A stretch of 64,000 nucleotides of DNA from the NCBI GenBank assembly GCA_023396225.1, contig JAEWWT010000018.1, positions 1 to 64,000 on the forward strand. Reading direction: 5' to 3'. The translations under genes were made by a program, and so were the position numbers. The DNA comes from Bacillota bacterium (GTDB taxonomy: Bacteria; Bacillota; Clostridia; Oscillospirales; Ruminococcaceae). Positions 34,471 through 43,599 of this stretch are shown one piece after another. The notes under the pieces were generated by a model, which was not told where the DNA came from, did not search any database, and saw nothing but the letters and a program-made list of their open reading frames with translations. The first letter of the stretch is position 1, and every line of letters begins with the position of its first letter.

Positions 34471-35826
34471 ATGAAAAAAATTGCAATGCTTATTGCAGCT
34501 GTCATTATGATGACAGTAATTATGCCGTTAAAAAGCTCTGCAGTAACATTTACACCGGGTTTCAAGGTTGAAAGTGAGGCAGCTTATCTCATTAATCTAG
34601 ACAAGGATATCGTTGTTTATGAGAAAAACTCCCTTAAAAAAATGTACCCGGCTTCACTTACAAAAATTATGACAGCTATAATTGTCCTTGAAAATGTCAA
34701 GGACCTTGATAATACTTATTTTGAAGCACCGCTTGTAGTATTTGACGAATTATACGGACAGGGAGCATCAGCAGTTGGATACAGCAGGGGAGAGGTAGCA
34801 AGCGTTACTGACCTTATGTACTCAATGATGATGTATTCTGCATGTGAATCAGCAGGGATTCTTGCTTATCATGTCGGAGGTGAAAGCATTCCTAACTTTG
34901 TTGATATGATGAATCAGAAAGCTCAAGAGCTTGGATGTACCGGTACACATTTTACGAATCCACATGGCCTTTACGATGATGACCAGTATACAAATGCAAG
35001 GGACATGGGTGTAATAACTCAGTATGCAATAGTAAATTATCCTAAGTTTATGGAATTTGCATGCACAACAGAGTATACTATGAAAGCTACAAACTATCAG
35101 CAGGAGGGTTGGGCAACAATATACCATACCAATAAAATGCTCAGTTCGACCAGTGAATATTATTACCAGTATGCCAGAGGAATAAAGACCGGAACACTTG
35201 ATGAGTCCGGAAGAAACCTTATTTCATCAGCAAGAAAGGACGGCAACAATTACCTTCTTGTAACATTAGGCGGACCTATGTATGATGACGATGGAAATTC
35301 TGTCTTTGACCACTTTATTGATCATAAAAACATTTATGAATGGGCATTCAATACATTCGAATTCAAGACGGTTTTATCCTCCACACAGGAGATAACAGAA
35401 GTTCCGGTCAAGTACGGTGAAGAAAAGGATTATGTAATTCTTGTTCCTTCGGGAGAATATGCAACGCTCTGGCCAAATACTCTTGATGTTTCAACACTTA
35501 AATCAGATATATCAATAGAAGGATTCCTTGACGAAAACGGGCAGATAATGGCGCCTGTCAAGAAGGGGCAGAAGCTTGGCACATATTCACTTTCTCTTTC
35601 AGGAGAGGTTTTATGTACTGTTGACCTTGTTGCAAATCAAGATATATCCCTTTCAGAAACACAATATAATCTTGACAAGGCAAAAGCGTTTTTGGGATCA
35701 TTCTGGTTTAAGCTTGCAATAGGTATTGCTGTTTTGCTGATAATTCTTTACATAGTGATTTATATTAAGATAAATGGTAAGAAAAAAAGACGAATGAAAA
35801 AGGTAAGAAATAAAAGAAAATTTTGA
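34471..35826 (+). CDS. D-alanyl-D-alanine carboxypeptidase (S11, DacF-like)
   Basis: 451 residues. Signal peptide, then an S11 penicillin-binding domain with motif 1 'ASLTKIMTA' (S-x-x-K) near residue 67 and motif 3 'GIKTGTLDES' (KTG). Motif 2, normally S-x-N, reads 'YSACESAG' (S-x-C). A C-terminal PBP5-like beta domain and a membrane helix near residues 415-440 with a basic tail anchor it outside the cell. The enzyme trims the last D-Ala of peptidoglycan side chains. AGGAAAGGAA lies before the ATG at 34471. Confidence 0.85.
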   Translation: MKKIAMLIAAVIMMTVIMPLKSSAVTFTPGFKVESEAAYLINLDKDIVVYEKNSLKKMYPASLTKIMTAIIVLENVKDLDNTYFEAPLVVFDELYGQGASAVGYSRGEVASVTDLMYSMMMYSACESAGILAYHVGGESIPNFVDMMNQKAQELGCTGTHFTNPHGLYDDDQYTNARDMGVITQYAIVNYPKFMEFACTTEYTMKATNYQQEGWATIYHTNKMLSSTSEYYYQYARGIKTGTLDESGRNLISSARKDGNNYLLVTLGGPMYDDDGNSVFDHFIDHKNIYEWAFNTFEFKTVLSSTQEITEVPVKYGEEKDYVILVPSGEYATLWPNTLDVSTLKSDISIEGFLDENGQIMAPVKKGQKLGTYSLSLSGEVLCTVDLVANQDISLSETQYNLDKAKAFLGSFWFKLAIGIAVLLIILYIVIYIKINGKKKRRMKKVRNKRKF

Positions 35827-36001
35827 CAGAATTTATTGACACATTTGCTATAAAATGTTATAATTTTATTGTTTATAGTTATTGTTTTACTAACATATGC
35901 TTAATAAATTGAAGTAGATAATGACATTGAAATGCTGGGCGGACTTTTAGGTTAGTTGTAAAATGACGGGGTATTGCCCTATTAAATGTGGAGGTAGTTT
36001 A

Positions 36002-36295
36002 ATGAATAACACAGAAAATAAAAATCAGATCCAGAAAATATGCGTTTCTAGTCTGGCACTTGGAATAGTGGGACTTGTTTTTTCATCATTCCTTCCTGTT
36101 GTATCATATGCTTGTTCGATTCCTGGTCTTGTTTTTGCAGTAACAAAGAAAAAAAAGAATTATAATTGCACAGCAGGTTTGGCACTGAATATTATTGCAA
36201 TTTCGATTGCCGCAATAAATTCTTTGCTTGGAATAATTATGACTATAAAAATATTTACTAAGGGCAAAAACAAGGTAAGTTCTAAAAAGAATTAA
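36002..36295 (+). CDS. Small two-span membrane protein (DUF4190-like)
   Basis: A 97-residue protein with two hydrophobic hairpins ('LALGIVGLVFSSFLPVVSYACSIPGLVF' and 'LALNIIAISIAAINSLLGIIM'), a pattern of DUF4190-type membrane proteins. GGAGGT seven bases before the ATG at 36002 sets the start. The function is unknown. Confidence 0.7.
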   Translation: MNNTENKNQIQKICVSSLALGIVGLVFSSFLPVVSYACSIPGLVFAVTKKKKNYNCTAGLALNIIAISIAAINSLLGIIMTIKIFTKGKNKVSSKKN

Positions 36296-36322
36296 AAATT
36301 AATAATATTATGTTTAAATAAG

Positions 36323-36360
36323 ACCATTAGGTACATAATTATTGTACCTAATGGTTTTTA
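36323..36360 (+). terminator. Terminator after the small membrane protein
   Basis: A 13-bp perfect stem (accattaggtaca with tgtacctaatggt) followed by TTTTTATT. Confidence 0.9.
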
Positions 36361-36371
36361 TTGTGAGAAAA

Positions 36372-36400
36372 AGGCAGCTATGATTAAATCATAGCTGCCT
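36372..36400 (-). terminator. Terminator of the Tyr-rich secreted protein gene
   Basis: A 12-bp perfect stem (aggcagctatga with tcatagctgcct); on the minus strand it is followed by TTTTTC. Confidence 0.85.
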
Positions 36401-36414
36401 GAATTAATATTATA

Positions 36415-37941
36415 TTACTTCAATATTGCAACGTAGTAACCACCGTCAGATGTTGTGAATGAAGCTGAGCCATCTGAACCAACTGTTGTTGTACCAACAG
36501 ATACAAGACGATTATTAGCTGAATCATAACGGTAGAAAGTAACCTTGTAACCTGCACGTTTTTTGTTAAACTTGATTGTAGCAGTTGTTTCAAAACCAAG
36601 AGCGCCTTCTCTTCCAATTGTGTACTGTGTCATATAAGAAGCGCCTTTAGTTACCTTCTTTAAAAGTGAAGAAGGAATATTTTTCTTGCCTGATGTAAAT
36701 GAAAGGTCTGTTGAGTAAGTATTATCAACATCCCCACCATAGATAGAATACTTAATTCCATCAGGATTAGTAAGAATTAAAGTTTTTCTTGTTCCTTCAA
36801 GTTCTTCGAGTATATCACTAGGAACTGAACTCTGTTCATTCAGGTAAACAGTAATTTTTTCACTTGAACTTGCATTACTAATAGTGCTCTTGATATAAGA
36901 CCAACCAGCCTTCTTTTTGTTTCCTGAGAGGTAAGCATCTCCATCATCTGCATTGCCGTAAGTAGTTGAAGATGTTGAGCCATTCTTGATGTAGTTATAA
37001 TAATAATCAGCTGGATCGTAGTAATAACCATTATTGTAATAACCGTTATTGTAGTAACCATTGTTATAGTAATAACCGTTGTTGTAATAATCATAGCGGC
37101 TACCGTAATAACCATAATAGTTATTGGAACCATTAGAATAACCGTAGTATTTAACCTTTGATTCATCATTGTTTGCATAACTTAGAGCCTGACTCTTAGT
37201 TGAATAGAAGAGGCCGTTTTCCTGACAAAAATAAAGATTGTAGCTAGTTGTTGAATGAGTGGATACCTGACCCTCATTATCTGAAGCGTTACGAGCATCA
37301 TACCAACTAAGGTAATAATCACCTGTCTTTGAAGAATAATAATATGTTGCGCTTGTATTGTTGTTATTATTTACAGTAGTTGAAGTATCCGCAACATTAG
37401 TAATTCTTACTACGTTTGTAGTAACATTTGAAGCGCCTGCAAGAGCTTCTGCATAAGAATTATAATATGTACCATTACTGCTGCAGAACCAAGCCTTAGG
37501 TGTTGTCGCAGCATAAGTTGATACTGTAGCTGCACCTGCTGCATTTGCAGAAGTGATGTTAGGATAATAAAGACCTGTTGCAGAGTTATAATAGAGGTTT
37601 GAGCCACTTGAAGTATTAGAACTTCCGTAAGATCCAATAGTTGTACCATTCTGAGTTATTGTTGCACTTGGACTTGCGTTGTATGCACTGTTGTAACTTG
37701 AGTAATAACCATGTGTGTTTGAGTTGTAATACCATCCTGAAATGCTAGGATTTGTATAATACCCAATGCTGCTTGAATAGCCACCAGCTACATTAACAGC
37801 ACTCTGATAGTCAGGATAATATACACCATTGTAGTAATAATAATCTGTTGCACTTGCTGTAATGCCAAATGCTTGAACTGCCATTGTTGATGCCAAAGCA
37901 GCAGCAACAGCTATTTTTTTAATTGAACTTAACTTGCTCAT
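36415..37941 (-). CDS. Secreted Tyr/Asn/Ser-rich repeat protein
   Basis: 508 residues. A Sec signal peptide (about 1-25, ending 'GITASA') is followed by six degenerate 35-45-residue repeats with the core [WYF][YFC]-x(5)-G-x-[YF]Y-x(6)-A-x(3)-A, for example 'NLYYNSATGLYYPNITSANA'. A region of about 50 residues built from 'YYNNGYY' follows, then a C-terminal domain of about 150 residues with 'TVYLNEQSSVPSDILEELEG', seen in other Ruminococcus secreted proteins. There is no anchor, so it is either released or bound by the repeats. GGAG precedes the ATG at 37941. No function can be named; wall or polysaccharide binding is a guess. Confidence 0.75.
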   Translation of the reverse strand: MSKLSSIKKIAVAAALASTMAVQAFGITASATDYYYYNGVYYPDYQSAVNVAGGYSSSIGYYTNPSISGWYYNSNTHGYYSSYNSAYNASPSATITQNGTTIGSYGSSNTSSGSNLYYNSATGLYYPNITSANAAGAATVSTYAATTPKAWFCSSNGTYYNSYAEALAGASNVTTNVVRITNVADTSTTVNNNNNTSATYYYSSKTGDYYLSWYDARNASDNEGQVSTHSTTSYNLYFCQENGLFYSTKSQALSYANNDESKVKYYGYSNGSNNYYGYYGSRYDYYNNGYYYNNGYYNNGYYNNGYYYDPADYYYNYIKNGSTSSTTYGNADDGDAYLSGNKKKAGWSYIKSTISNASSSEKITVYLNEQSSVPSDILEELEGTRKTLILTNPDGIKYSIYGGDVDNTYSTDLSFTSGKKNIPSSLLKKVTKGASYMTQYTIGREGALGFETTATIKFNKKRAGYKVTFYRYDSANNRLVSVGTTTVGSDGSASFTTSDGGYYVAILK

Positions 37942-38099
37942 TCTAATTATCTCCTTTAAGTTATTTATAGACAAACTAAACCATATGCATATTATAGCAC
38001 ATGAAATATATTTTGCCAATAGTTATTTGGAAAAAAATAATTACAATACGATTACGAATTTGTATAATAAACTGTAATATCTTTACTTTTTAAGAGAAA

Positions 38100-39068
38100 T
38101 CAGCTTACAACTATAATTGCCATATCGCCGTTATTATTCTGTCCGGATAATTTAGATGCATTTATTACTCTTGGTATAATTCCTGGAATCTGTTCACGCA
38201 AAGCCTTGTCAAATAGAGTAATTGCCTCTGCAAAGTCATCGTCACTCTTCTCAGGCATATAACATGTAAGCATTATCTTTATAGCATTGTAAAGCATACA
38301 CATGAACACATAGTTGTCCCATATTGTAATATCATTTGAAGCAAAAGGAATTGATAAATTGAAAACATAATTTATCATAATATTTTCAATGTAATGCTCC
38401 TTGTCTTTCATTTCAGATGTTACAAAGTCCTTTTTGAGAGTAATATATTTGTTTATATCAAGATCTCTTAAGGTTTCAGGACCTGAAACACCGAGATTCT
38501 TATATACTGTATCCATAATCTTCTTGAATTCAGGAGTAATTTTGAACAACCCAAGGAAAGCCATACCTTCAGCAAGTGAAGCTTCAAATAAAGGCTTTAG
38601 TGTCTTGAAATACTCAAGAACTCTTGTAAATGATTCTGCAGAAGTAATTTCATGTGCAAACTTAGGAATAAGGTCAGAGCGACCCTGTTCAATCATGTCG
38701 TTCATTGCCTTCATGCAGTAATTCAATATAAGCATTCTTTTCTCAAAAACAATATTTTTCTTCTGAAGAACATTGATAATAAGAGTTTTTATCTGCCAGT
38801 AATATTCAAGGAAAGGATACTTTGCAATCTTTTCAGCAGACTTCTTTGTGAAGTCAGCAGTAATTTCATTATCAACCTGAGCCATATTGAACTGCAGAGG
38901 CTCTGATATTGACATAAGTTTTCTTACAACTTCAATTTCGCTCAAAGAAAAGATGTATTCAACTGCAGATGCTGACATAATAACATCGCACTTAGGACCA
39001 CTTGCAGGATTTTTTACATCCGGTACAAGTTCTTTATAAAATGATGGTGTAATAATTGGATATCCCAT
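38100..39068 (-). CDS. Helical protein of unknown family
   Basis: 322 residues, rich in helix-forming charged and hydrophobic positions, with no signal peptide or membrane span. The start at 39068 (MGYPIITPSFYKEL) has GGAG six bases upstream; a GTG at 39089 would add seven residues. It stands alone between two unrelated genes with about 160-200-base gaps on each side. I recognise no domain. Confidence 0.65.
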   Translation of the reverse strand: MGYPIITPSFYKELVPDVKNPASGPKCDVIMSASAVEYIFSLSEIEVVRKLMSISEPLQFNMAQVDNEITADFTKKSAEKIAKYPFLEYYWQIKTLIINVLQKKNIVFEKRMLILNYCMKAMNDMIEQGRSDLIPKFAHEITSAESFTRVLEYFKTLKPLFEASLAEGMAFLGLFKITPEFKKIMDTVYKNLGVSGPETLRDLDINKYITLKKDFVTSEMKDKEHYIENIMINYVFNLSIPFASNDITIWDNYVFMCMLYNAIKIMLTCYMPEKSDDDFAEAITLFDKALREQIPGIIPRVINASKLSGQNNNGDMAIIVVS

Positions 39069-39294
39069 AAATTTCTCCATTCCCGGCACAAGCCAAAAAA
39101 ATAGTATGTGTGGTTATAATTAATAAGCACATTAAATCTTACTTTAAAACGTTTAAATTAAATTATAAAGTAAAAATTGCACTATAATAGTATATCACTA
39201 TTTATAAAAAAATGCAATTAAATATAATAATAAACGATTAATATCTGCATATTTGCTTAATTGCAGTGGTGATTTTTATTAAAAACTAATATAT

Positions 39295-39762
39295 CTATTT
39301 CTGATTACCGCATCCTTTGCACGTTCTTGATGAATTTGGATTAAGTTCGCCGCATTTTTTGCAAAGCCACTTATTATCTGCCATATTTGTAGTTGTGGAG
39401 TTATTGGTATGTACTGCATTGCTTGAATAAGAATAGTTAAATGCACTTGGCTGTTGTTCTGCTGTTGGATTTTGAAAATAAAAGTGAAGTTCCTCTCTTA
39501 GCCTTGTTTGTTCGTAAAGCAGTGCATCATGATCGGCAGATAAAGACGCAAGAGCATACCAAGGTGTAAGTGTTATAACTCCAGAAATTATAATAATTAA
39601 TATATAAAATAATACTTCCCCAAGATAATATGAAGAATAATAAGAATTTGAGTCTATTAATATGCTAGTAGTAATTGTAGAAACAATGTAACCTAAAATT
39701 ACTATACCATATACAACCGTAAAAAATATTGCCATTGCCTTTAAAAATTTTGTTCTCATAAT
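39295..39762 (-). CDS. Membrane protein with C-terminal zinc ribbon
   Basis: 155 residues: two membrane spans (about 8-30 and 45-75), a polar linker and a C-terminal double-CxxC ribbon, 'KWLCKKCGELNPNSSRTCKGCG', of the kind that binds zinc. GGGGGA lies before the ATG at 39762. A promoter with TTGACA and TATACT spaced by 17 bases lies at 39793-39821. The function is unknown. Confidence 0.7.
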   Translation of the reverse strand: MMRTKFLKAMAIFFTVVYGIVILGYIVSTITTSILIDSNSYYSSYYLGEVLFYILIIIISGVITLTPWYALASLSADHDALLYEQTRLREELHFYFQNPTAEQQPSAFNYSYSSNAVHTNNSTTTNMADNKWLCKKCGELNPNSSRTCKGCGNQK

Positions 39763-39792
39763 AATTGTCCCCCAATAATGTTTTATAATAGT

Positions 39793-39821
39793 ATACAATA
39801 AGCTAAATATTTTGTCAACAT
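39793..39821 (-). promoter_or_regulatory. Promoter of the zinc-ribbon membrane gene
   Basis: Reading the minus strand: TTGACA, 17 bases, TATACT, about 30 bases upstream of the start at 39762. Confidence 0.65.
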
Positions 39822-39849
39822 TTGTATAATATTCCATTATTTTTTACTT

Positions 39850-39877
39850 AGTTGCATGCTTTTATGCAACTTTTTTT
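39850..39877 (+). terminator. Terminator-like hairpin upstream of a short ORF
   Basis: An 8-bp stem (agttgcat with atgcaact) with a 6-base loop and seven Ts. No plus-strand gene ends here, so it may be an attenuator in the leader of the ORF at 39928, or act on a transcript not recognised. Confidence 0.5.
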
Positions 39878-39927
39878 ATTTTTTACCTGTATACAAAAGA
39901 AGTCTATCTATATTAAAGGAGAAAAAT

Positions 39928-40090
39928 ATGAAATCAATTATCAGACAAAAAATCTTTATTGGCGGCAGGGAAGTAAGTCAGGATGAATTTGACAGGCGGA
40001 GAAAAAAGTTTCTTGCGCTTTGTTTTTATTCTCAGACAAAGAAATACGGACTTTCGATTGAAAGAATCGTAAGTCCGTATAAAGATTTTT
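39928..40090 (+). CDS. Short basic ORF that runs into a terminator without a stop codon
   Basis: An ATG at 39928 with AAAGGAG seven bases upstream opens a frame starting MKSIIRQKIFIGGREVSQDE and continuing through Arg/Lys-rich sequence. About 40 codons on, the DNA forms a hairpin at 40044-40080 followed by eight Ts. No in-frame stop occurs before it; the frame runs on to 40521, antisense to adhE. Thus a transcript ended at the hairpin would be non-stop. It could be a decayed gene or a designed non-stop gene, as known for arfA in enteric bacteria; the sequence shows no clear similarity to ArfA. Confidence 0.4.
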
Positions 40091-40092
40091 TT
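40044..40092 (+). terminator. Hairpin with T run between the short ORF and adhE
   Basis: The stem pairs atacggactt with aagtccgtat, with an inner tcgatt/aatcg pairing, then TAAAGATTTTTTTTAT on the plus strand. On the minus strand the T run is weak, although adhE also ends at 40099. Confidence 0.7.
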
Positions 40093-40098
40093 TATAAA

Positions 40099-42714
40099 TT
40101 ATTTGCCGTAGTAAGCAAGTCTGTAAAGTTCCTGAAGTTCTTCAATCTTAGGAAGACGTGGGTTAGCAGTTGTACACTGATCCTCAAAAGCCTTGTAGGA
40201 AAGCTCAGGGATTGTATCCAGATATACCTTCTCGTCAACGCCCATTTCCTTTATTGTAAATGGAATATTGAGTTCAGTCATAAGCTCATGAACTGCCTTG
40301 ATGAGGCTCTTTACGCCTTCTTCAGGAGTTTTTGCAGGAAGTCCGAGTTCCTTTGCAATATCCTGATATCTTTCAGGAGCAATGAACTTGCCGTACTTAG
40401 GCCATGCCATGAACTTTGTAGGGTTTGTTTCGCCATTGTAAGCGATAACGTGTGGGAGAAGAATAGCATTTGCACGTCCGTGAGCAATGTGGAATTCACC
40501 GCCAAGCTTATGAGCAAGTGAGTGGTTGATTCCGAGGAATGCATTTGTAAATGCCATACCTGCTATACATGAAGCGTTGTGCATTTTTTCTCTTGCTTCA
40601 GGGTCAGCAGCACCGTTCTTATAAGAACGTGGAAGGAATTCGAATACCATCTTGATAGCGTGGAGCGCAAGAGCGTCTGTATAATCGGAAGCAAGTACTG
40701 AAACGTATGCTTCAATAGCATGTGTTAGAACGTCAAGACCTGTATCAGCAGTTGGTCCCTTTGGAACTGTCATTACGAATTCTGGGTCGATGATAGCAAC
40801 GTCTGGTGTAAGCTCGTAGTCAGCAAGAGGGTACTTCATATGCTTGCTCTTATCGGAAATAACAGCAAATGATGTTACTTCTGAACCTGTTCCTGAAGTT
40901 GTTGGGATAGCAACCATTTTAGCCTTTTTGCCCATCTTAGGGAACTTATAAACTCTCTTACGGATATCCATGAACTTCTGTGCCATGCCGATGAAGTCAG
41001 CATCAGGATTCTCGTAGAAGAGCCACATTGCCTTAGCTGCATCCATTGCTGAACCGCCGCCTACAGCGATGATAACGTCAGGTTTAAATCTGTTCATAAC
41101 CTCTGTACCATTACGTACTGTTGTGAGGTCAGGATCCGGCTCAACTTCACTGAAAACTTCAATTGATACCTTGTTAGCATTTTTGCGGAGCTGGTAAGTT
41201 ACTCTGTCGAGGAATCCGAGCTGAACCATCATAGGGTCACATATAATAAGGGCTTTTGAGATATCAGGCATTTTTGCAAGATACTGAACTGAACCCGCTT
41301 CAAAATAAATTCTTTCAGGAATTTTGAACCACTGCATGTTGACTCTCCTCTTTGCAACCTTCTTTTTGTTAATAAGGTTAGCAGCTGATACGTTTTCAGA
41401 TACTGAGTTATGACCGTATGAGCCACATCCGAGTGTAAGTGAAGGCATCATGGAGTTATATACGTCACCGATACCGCCGAATGATGAAGGGGTGTTTACA
41501 ACAATTCTTGAAGCCTTCATTCTCTGACCGTAAGCTGTAATGATATCATTATCCTTTGAGTGAATAACAGCTGTATGACCAAGGCCGCCAAGTTCGAGCA
41601 TTGTTTCAGCCATGTCAAAGCCTTGCTCAACTGTCTTTGCCTTAACAACTGCAAGAACAGGAGAGAGCTTTTCTCTTGAAAGTGGATGAGCTTCGCCAAC
41701 GCCGTCAATTTCACAGCAAAGTATTTTGGTATACTTAGGAATTGTAATGCCTGCAAGTGCAGCAATTTCATAAGGATATTTACCAACGACTGCAGGGTTT
41801 ACTGACTTCTTTTCAATGTTGATTACAACAGGTTCAAGCTTCTTGACTTCTTCCTTTGTTGCAAAATAGCAGCCTCTGTCCTTCATGAACTTTACAGCCT
41901 GATCGTAAACAGGAGCTTCAATGATAGCAGCCTGTTCAGATGCACAGATCATACCGTTATCAAAAGCCTTTGAGAGGATAAGGTCTGTAAGTGCCTGTTC
42001 AAGATTAGCAGTTTTTTCAATAAAGCAAGGTGCGTTACCAGGACCAACGCCGAGTGCAGGTTTACCAGCAGAATATGCTGAATGAACCATTCCAGGTCCG
42101 CCTGTTGCAAGGATCATTGCTACCTTAGGGTGATTCATAAGAAGTGAAGTAGCTTCAATTGAAGGATATTCAATCCACTGGATACAGTTTTCAGGAGCGC
42201 CAGCCTTGATAGCTGCGTCACGAACAATAATAGCGGCTTCTTTTGAACACTGCTGAGCAGATGGGTGGAAACCGAAAATAATAGGGTTTCTTGTTTTAGC
42301 ACAAATGATGGATTTAAACATTGTTGTAGAGGTAGGGTTTGTTGTAGGTGTAACACCGCAAACAATTCCTACAGGTTCAGCAATTTCCATGTAGCTTTCA
42401 TCAACGTTATCATCAATGATTCCTACAGTCTTTTCAGCCTTGATTGAGTGGTAGATGTATTCAGTAGCAAAGATATTCTTTGTTACCTTATCTTCAAATA
42501 CACCTCTGCCTGTTTCTTCAACAGCCATCTTAGCAAGCTTCATCTGAGCGGACAAACCTGCAAGTGCCATTGCTCTCGTAATTTCGTCGATTTGCTCCTG
42601 ATTAAGCTTCATATACTCATCAAGAGCCTTGTCAGCCTTTTCAACAAGTTCATTAATCATTTTTTCAACGTCAACCTGTGGTTTGTCAGTAGTTTTCTTC
42701 TTTTCATCTGCCAT
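40099..42714 (-). CDS. adhE: Bifunctional acetaldehyde/alcohol dehydrogenase AdhE
   Basis: 871 residues, the usual length. The N-terminal half is a CoA-dependent acetaldehyde dehydrogenase: 'GVTPTTNPTSTTMFK', a 'GGPGMVHSAYSAGKPALGVGPGN' segment and the catalytic Cys in 'NGMICASEQ'. The C-terminal half is an iron-containing alcohol dehydrogenase: 'GGGSAMDAAKAMW', 'IPTTSGTGSE' and metal-binding His in 'GINHSLAHKLGGEFHIAHGRAN'. It turns acetyl-CoA into ethanol, re-oxidising two NADH. The ATG at 42714 has AAAGGATGAG before it. Control by Rex is indicated by the operator at 42777-42794. Confidence 0.95.
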   Translation of the reverse strand: MADEKKKTTDKPQVDVEKMINELVEKADKALDEYMKLNQEQIDEITRAMALAGLSAQMKLAKMAVEETGRGVFEDKVTKNIFATEYIYHSIKAEKTVGIIDDNVDESYMEIAEPVGIVCGVTPTTNPTSTTMFKSIICAKTRNPIIFGFHPSAQQCSKEAAIIVRDAAIKAGAPENCIQWIEYPSIEATSLLMNHPKVAMILATGGPGMVHSAYSAGKPALGVGPGNAPCFIEKTANLEQALTDLILSKAFDNGMICASEQAAIIEAPVYDQAVKFMKDRGCYFATKEEVKKLEPVVINIEKKSVNPAVVGKYPYEIAALAGITIPKYTKILCCEIDGVGEAHPLSREKLSPVLAVVKAKTVEQGFDMAETMLELGGLGHTAVIHSKDNDIITAYGQRMKASRIVVNTPSSFGGIGDVYNSMMPSLTLGCGSYGHNSVSENVSAANLINKKKVAKRRVNMQWFKIPERIYFEAGSVQYLAKMPDISKALIICDPMMVQLGFLDRVTYQLRKNANKVSIEVFSEVEPDPDLTTVRNGTEVMNRFKPDVIIAVGGGSAMDAAKAMWLFYENPDADFIGMAQKFMDIRKRVYKFPKMGKKAKMVAIPTTSGTGSEVTSFAVISDKSKHMKYPLADYELTPDVAIIDPEFVMTVPKGPTADTGLDVLTHAIEAYVSVLASDYTDALALHAIKMVFEFLPRSYKNGAADPEAREKMHNASCIAGMAFTNAFLGINHSLAHKLGGEFHIAHGRANAILLPHVIAYNGETNPTKFMAWPKYGKFIAPERYQDIAKELGLPAKTPEEGVKSLIKAVHELMTELNIPFTIKEMGVDEKVYLDTIPELSYKAFEDQCTTANPRLPKIEELQELYRLAYYGK

Positions 42715-42776
42715 TATAAATCTCATCCTTTCGGTATAATATACTTCTCTTATAATACTTAATAGCAACCTGCTAA

Positions 42777-42794
42777 TTGTTAATTCTTTAACAA
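42777..42794. promoter_or_regulatory. Rex operator at the adhE promoter
   Basis: TTGTTAATTCTTTAACAA is a perfect palindrome matching the Rex consensus TTGTTAA-N4-TTAACAA. It lies directly downstream of the adhE -10 box, so bound Rex would block transcription when NADH is low. The rex gene itself lies just upstream (42943-43581). Confidence 0.9.
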
Positions 42795-42798
42795 TCTT

Positions 42799-42827
42799 AT
42801 TATAACAGAATAACATCTGACCGTCAA
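42799..42827 (-). promoter_or_regulatory. Sigma-A promoter of adhE
   Basis: On the minus strand: TTGACG (42822-42827), 17 bases, TATAAT (42799-42804), with the Rex operator four bases downstream. Confidence 0.85.
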
Positions 42828-42942
42828 TAGTCATTTAAACTAATTTTGACAGTTCAGATGTCGATTTTTCTACTATATATTAAAATATGCATATAACATA
42901 ATAATATTCAGATACAAAAGTCAATTCTATATCATATTATGT

Positions 42943-43581
42943 TCACATATTTGTTACACCATATGAGAGCATCATAAGACTGTCACCGAGATGGACATTC
43001 TGAACAATGATATCTTCATGGTTTACTTTAAGATCAAAGTGGCTGAAGTTCCAGAACGCTTTGATTCCAAGAGAAATGAGCTTGTCAGCAAGCTGTTGGG
43101 CGGAGGCTTTCGGAATGCACAGAATTGCTATAACAGGCTTTTCTGTTTCGAAAAAAGCTTCAAGTTCCTTTATAGGTTTTACTTTTATTCCTGCAACATT
43201 TTCATTTGCTTTTCTCATATCACTATCAAAAATTGCAATTAAGTTGCAGCCGTGTGCGTCAAAATCCATATGAGTTGCAATGGCCTTGCCAAGATTTCCG
43301 GCACCAATCAGAACTGTTTTGTGACCCTCGGTAACACCGAGAATTTTACCAATCTCAGTTCTTAAATCAACAAGATTATAGCCATAGCCTTGCTGACCGA
43401 ATCCGCCGAAACAATTGAGATCCTGTCTGATTTGTGATGCAGTCAGTGACATTTTTTTTGCAAGTTCGCCTGATGATATTCTTACCGTTCCCTGCTTGAT
43501 AAGTTCACCGATGAAACGGTAGTATCTTGGCAGTCGTTTTATGACTGAATGTGATATACCATCTTTTTTTGTATTTGACAT
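42943..43581 (-). CDS. rex: Redox-sensing transcriptional repressor Rex
   Basis: 212 residues. An N-terminal winged helix ('SVIKRLPRYYRFIGEL', 'SSGELAKKMSLTASQIRQDLNCFGGFGQQGYGY') is followed by a Rossmann domain with 'VLIGAGNLGKAIATH' that binds NADH/NAD+. A domain-swapped C-terminal helix is present. Rex reads the NADH/NAD+ ratio and represses fermentation genes; adhE next door has its operator. It follows icd by 58 bases, with a perfect hairpin between them. Confidence 0.95.
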   Translation of the reverse strand: MSNTKKDGISHSVIKRLPRYYRFIGELIKQGTVRISSGELAKKMSLTASQIRQDLNCFGGFGQQGYGYNLVDLRTEIGKILGVTEGHKTVLIGAGNLGKAIATHMDFDAHGCNLIAIFDSDMRKANENVAGIKVKPIKELEAFFETEKPVIAILCIPKASAQQLADKLISLGIKAFWNFSHFDLKVNHEDIIVQNVHLGDSLMMLSYGVTNM

Positions 43582-43599
43582 ACAGCACTCTCCATTTCA

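Noticed and set aside
37000..37100. CRISPR-like array of short repeats
   Set aside because: The repeats are in-frame codons for Y-N-N-G-Y-Y within a secreted protein, not direct repeats with spacers.
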